A stretch of 8,321 bases of DNA from Balneolia bacterium (GTDB lineage Bacteria > Bacteroidota > Rhodothermia > Balneolales > Cyclonatronaceae): NCBI GenBank assembly GCA_003566395.1, contig PXDL01000261.1, positions 1 through 8,321 of the forward strand. The letters are read 5' to 3'. Below the pieces are notes generated by a model. It did not search any database. It was given only the letters and a program-made list of their open reading frames with translations, and was not told the origin of the DNA. Positions 6,355-8,321 of the stretch are shown here, piece after piece. Position 1 is the stretch's first letter, and every line of letters begins with the position of its first letter. Both the position numbers and the translations under genes were made by a program.

Positions 6355-7083
6355 TCACACAAAATGGATCGCCATAGGAATGCCCCTGCTGTCGGTTTGT
6401 GGCGGCATGGGCAGAGTTCGGATGGGCCGGAAAGGCGTTTGGGCGGCCATCAGCGCGAGCACTATTGCATCAAGCAGATCATCATCCTTAGCCTCAGATT
6501 TCTGTAGCGATTCCCTCATCTCATCAAACAGAACGCCTGATCGTTTGTCGGCCCGGGCGAGAAGTTCTTTCCGCGCACGAATGCCTTCGTCAGTTTTCTT
6601 ACGCGCCGGCTTTTCTCTTTGTCTGTTTAGTTTTTTGAACAACAGCTCCGGGTGACTTTCGAAAACAGTTCTGATAAGCTCCGGATTACCGGCGAGAATA
6701 TCATCTACCTGGCGAATCTTCGGTGTGATATTCCAGGCTTGCTTGGTGATGCGTTTGCCCGTTTTCGCCTCATTTATATCACAGGCCGCTTTGTAATCGG
6801 TGGTAAGGAAAGCGGACCTGACCGGCGGCGAGAAAACGGATGAAGCATATTCCGGGCCGAGAACCCGACGAAGCAGAAAATCACACATGCGCACATGTTC
6901 ATCTTCGCTCAGCCCGATCGGGATATCGATAAACGTGCAGTCAAACTCCCGGAGGTGTTTCTCAAGTTCATCGGAGGTACTGAGCAACGTCCATGACTCA
7001 CGACCGGCATCCAGAGTTACGGCAAGCCATCCGGCCCGGCAACCGTCTATCCCTGTAGTCCGTTTTTGTGATTTTTCAGCCAT
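6355..7083 (-). CDS. DUF429 family protein, predicted RNase H-fold nuclease
   Basis: A 242-residue cytoplasmic protein of the DUF429 family (Pfam PF04250, predicted RNase H-like nucleases); its substrate is not known to me. Acidic residues sit where an RNase H-type active site would place them: Asp13 in GIDGCRAGW on the first strand, Asp53 in FIDIPIGL, Glu142 and Glu146 in ESHPELLF, and Asp201, Asp202 and Asp205 in DDDLLDAIVLALMA near the C-terminus. A basic segment follows ESHPELLF (about 150-181, many Lys and Arg), compatible with nucleic acid contact. ATG 7083 lies 21 bases past the aspS stop, so the gene probably shares the aspS transcript. No Shine-Dalgarno site is seen; an inverted repeat ends 3 bases before the ATG. 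The 3' end converges on sthA with a 12-bp gap and no terminator. Family membership is secure; nuclease activity is inferred. Confidence 0.87.
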   Translation of the reverse strand: MAEKSQKRTTGIDGCRAGWLAVTLDAGRESWTLLSTSDELEKHLREFDCTFIDIPIGLSEDEHVRMCDFLLRRVLGPEYASSVFSPPVRSAFLTTDYKAACDINEAKTGKRITKQAWNITPKIRQVDDILAGNPELIRTVFESHPELLFKKLNRQREKPARKKTDEGIRARKELLARADKRSGVLFDEMRESLQKSEAKDDDLLDAIVLALMAAQTPFRPIRTLPMPPQTDSRGIPMAIHFV

Positions 7084-7086
7084 ATC

Positions 7087-7126
7087 AAAACCGGAAATAC
7101 CAGCCTATTGTTTCATTACCGGTTTT
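7087..7126 (-). repeat. Inverted repeat across the aspS-DUF429 junction
   Basis: AAAACCGG at 7087-7094 and CCGGTTTT at 7119-7126 are perfect 8-bp arms around 24 bases containing the last codons and stop of aspS. In the transcript the downstream arm ends 3 bases before the DUF429 start codon. The large loop makes an intrinsic terminator unlikely; it may cover the initiation region or be fortuitous. Confidence 0.45.
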
Positions 7127-8321
7127 AACTGGATATAAAGTTCGTCGAGCTGGGCCTTATCTACCGAATCCGGGCAGTTATCCATTGTGCTTTGAGCCCG
7201 CTGGTTTTTCGGAAAAGCGATAACATCACGCAGGCTTTTTGCACCGGCCAGGAGCATCACAATACGATCCAGCCCAAACGCAATACCTCCGTGAGGCGGA
7301 GCTCCGTACTGAAAGGCATCCAGTAAAAATCCGAACTTCTCTCCGGCTTCTTCTTCTTCAATACCGAGCATGCGGAACATTTTATTCTGCATTTCATATT
7401 CATGAATCCTTATCGAACCTCCGCCGATTTCACTGCCGTTCATTACGAGGTCATAGGCACGTGCCCGTACCTTTCCGGGTTCGGTTTCAAGCATGCCCAC
7501 ATCTTCGGGGTGCGGGGCTGTAAAAGGGTGATGCATGGCGTAATAACGGCCGTCTTCATCGCTGTATTCAAGCAGCGGAAACTCGGTGACCCACAGAAAA
7601 TGGGTTTTGGATTCATCAATCAGATCGTACTCTTTGGCGAACATCAGCCTTAAATCTCCCAGCTGGCTGTACACTTCTGCCGCAGGCCCGGCCAGAATAA
7701 GAATCAGATCGCCGGTTTCGGCCTTGCAATGCTTTACCATTTCCCGCGTGGTTTCCTCTTTCACGAATTTGGAGACCGAAGAATAAAGCTCATCTTCATT
7801 GTTTTTGATATAAATGAGTCCGCCGGCGCCTATTTCCTGCTGGGCACGTTTGGTGAGCCGATCCATGACACCACGGCCAAGATTTCCGAAACCTGGTGCT
7901 ACGAAGCCGATGACCTTTCCGCCGTCCTTTACCGTTTTAGAAAAAACACGGAAATCCGAATCTTCTACAATTGGTGAAAAATCATGGAATTTAAGATCAA
8001 AACGGGTATCGGGTTTGTCGCTGCCGTACGTTTCAATGGCTTCTTTATAGGTAATTCTCGGAAACGGCGCCTGCACTTCCGCGCCCCTGGTTTCCTTCAG
8101 CATGCGTACCATCAATCCCTCAGCGGTTTCATAGACCGATTCTTCATCCACAAACGACATCTCGACGTCAATTTGGGTAAATTCCGGCTGGCGATCGGCG
8201 CGAAGGTCCTCATCCCTGAAACACTTCACAATCTGATAATACCGGTCCATACCTGAGAGCATCAGCGTTTGCTTGTATATCTGAGGGCTTTGGGGAAGGG
8301 CGTAAAATTTACCGGCATTCA
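7105..8321 (-). CDS. aspS: Aspartyl-tRNA synthetase, 5'-truncated by the window edge
   Basis: Class IIb synthetase that charges tRNA-Asp with aspartate in the cytoplasm. The frame stays open to the right edge (first complete codon 8317-8319), leaving 404 C-terminal residues; the N-terminal anticodon-binding domain and class II motif 1 are missing. The coding strand begins NAGKFYALPQSPQIYKQTLM, the usual segment before the catalytic core. Motif 2 is FRDEDLRADRQPEFTQID (8167-8220). The bacterial GAD insertion follows, from around FDLKFHDFSPIV to about WVTEFPLLE. Then come HHPFTAPHPED, NGSEIGGGSIRIH and motif 3, GIAFGLDRIVMLLAG (about 7243-7287). The tail RDVIAFPKNQ is typical. The GAD domain marks it as the bacterial type; whether it is strictly Asp-specific or also charges tRNA-Asn cannot be judged without the N-terminus. 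Probably cotranscribed with the DUF429 gene 21 bases downstream. Confidence 0.97.
   Translation of the reverse strand, partial: NAGKFYALPQSPQIYKQTLMLSGMDRYYQIVKCFRDEDLRADRQPEFTQIDVEMSFVDEESVYETAEGLMVRMLKETRGAEVQAPFPRITYKEAIETYGSDKPDTRFDLKFHDFSPIVEDSDFRVFSKTVKDGGKVIGFVAPGFGNLGRGVMDRLTKRAQQEIGAGGLIYIKNNEDELYSSVSKFVKEETTREMVKHCKAETGDLILILAGPAAEVYSQLGDLRLMFAKEYDLIDESKTHFLWVTEFPLLEYSDEDGRYYAMHHPFTAPHPEDVGMLETEPGKVRARAYDLVMNGSEIGGGSIRIHEYEMQNKMFRMLGIEEEEAGEKFGFLLDAFQYGAPPHGGIAFGLDRIVMLLAGAKSLRDVIAFPKNQRAQSTMDNCPDSVDKAQLDELYIQLKPVMKQ

Noticed and set aside
7105..8321. Class II synthetase as asparaginyl- or lysyl-tRNA synthetase
   Set aside because: The GAD insertion between motifs 2 and 3 and the RDVIAFPKNQ tail are specific to bacterial aspartyl-tRNA synthetase.

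Overview
The window looks like ordinary bacterial chromosome from the Bacteroidota / Balneolota / Rhodothermota side of the tree. The clues are a LeuRS whose ZN1 region lacks most zinc-ligand cysteines, a bacilliredoxin (bacillithiol chemistry occurs in this group as well as in Bacillota), a CBM9-like lipoprotein, and moderate base composition by eye. Phylum placement is an inference. No mobile element, CRISPR array, tRNA or rRNA gene was seen. Base composition looks even along the window.

Layout, left to right. Positions 2-2266 (+) hold the 3' three quarters of leuS, cut by the left edge. A hairpin with a T tract on the minus side (2351-2380) ends the bacilliredoxin gene (2417-2857, -). A 162-bp divergent spacer leads to a lipoprotein gene with a CBM9-like fold (3020-3886, +). 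A very strong two-way terminator (3971-3997) separates it from a manganese-type superoxide dismutase gene (4024-4632, -). A 252-bp divergent spacer with several short palindromes leads to a soluble pyridine nucleotide transhydrogenase gene, sthA (4885-6342, +). Its end converges, 12 bp apart, with a DUF429 gene (6355-7083, -). That gene lies 21 bp downstream of aspS (7105 to the right edge, -), which is cut at its 5' end.

How the genes fit together. Two aminoacyl-tRNA synthetase genes flank the window. Between them, three genes act on redox balance: BrxA/B removes bacillithiol from proteins, SOD removes superoxide, and SthA moves reducing power between NADPH and NADH. sod and sthA share one intergenic region, so joint control is possible but unproven. 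DUF429, a predicted RNase H-fold protein, probably shares a transcript with aspS.

I found no convincing new multi-gene system. The points most worth a second look are the missing redox cysteine in SthA, the palindromes between sod and sthA, the hairpin that could cover the start of the DUF429 gene, and the uncharacterised lipoprotein.
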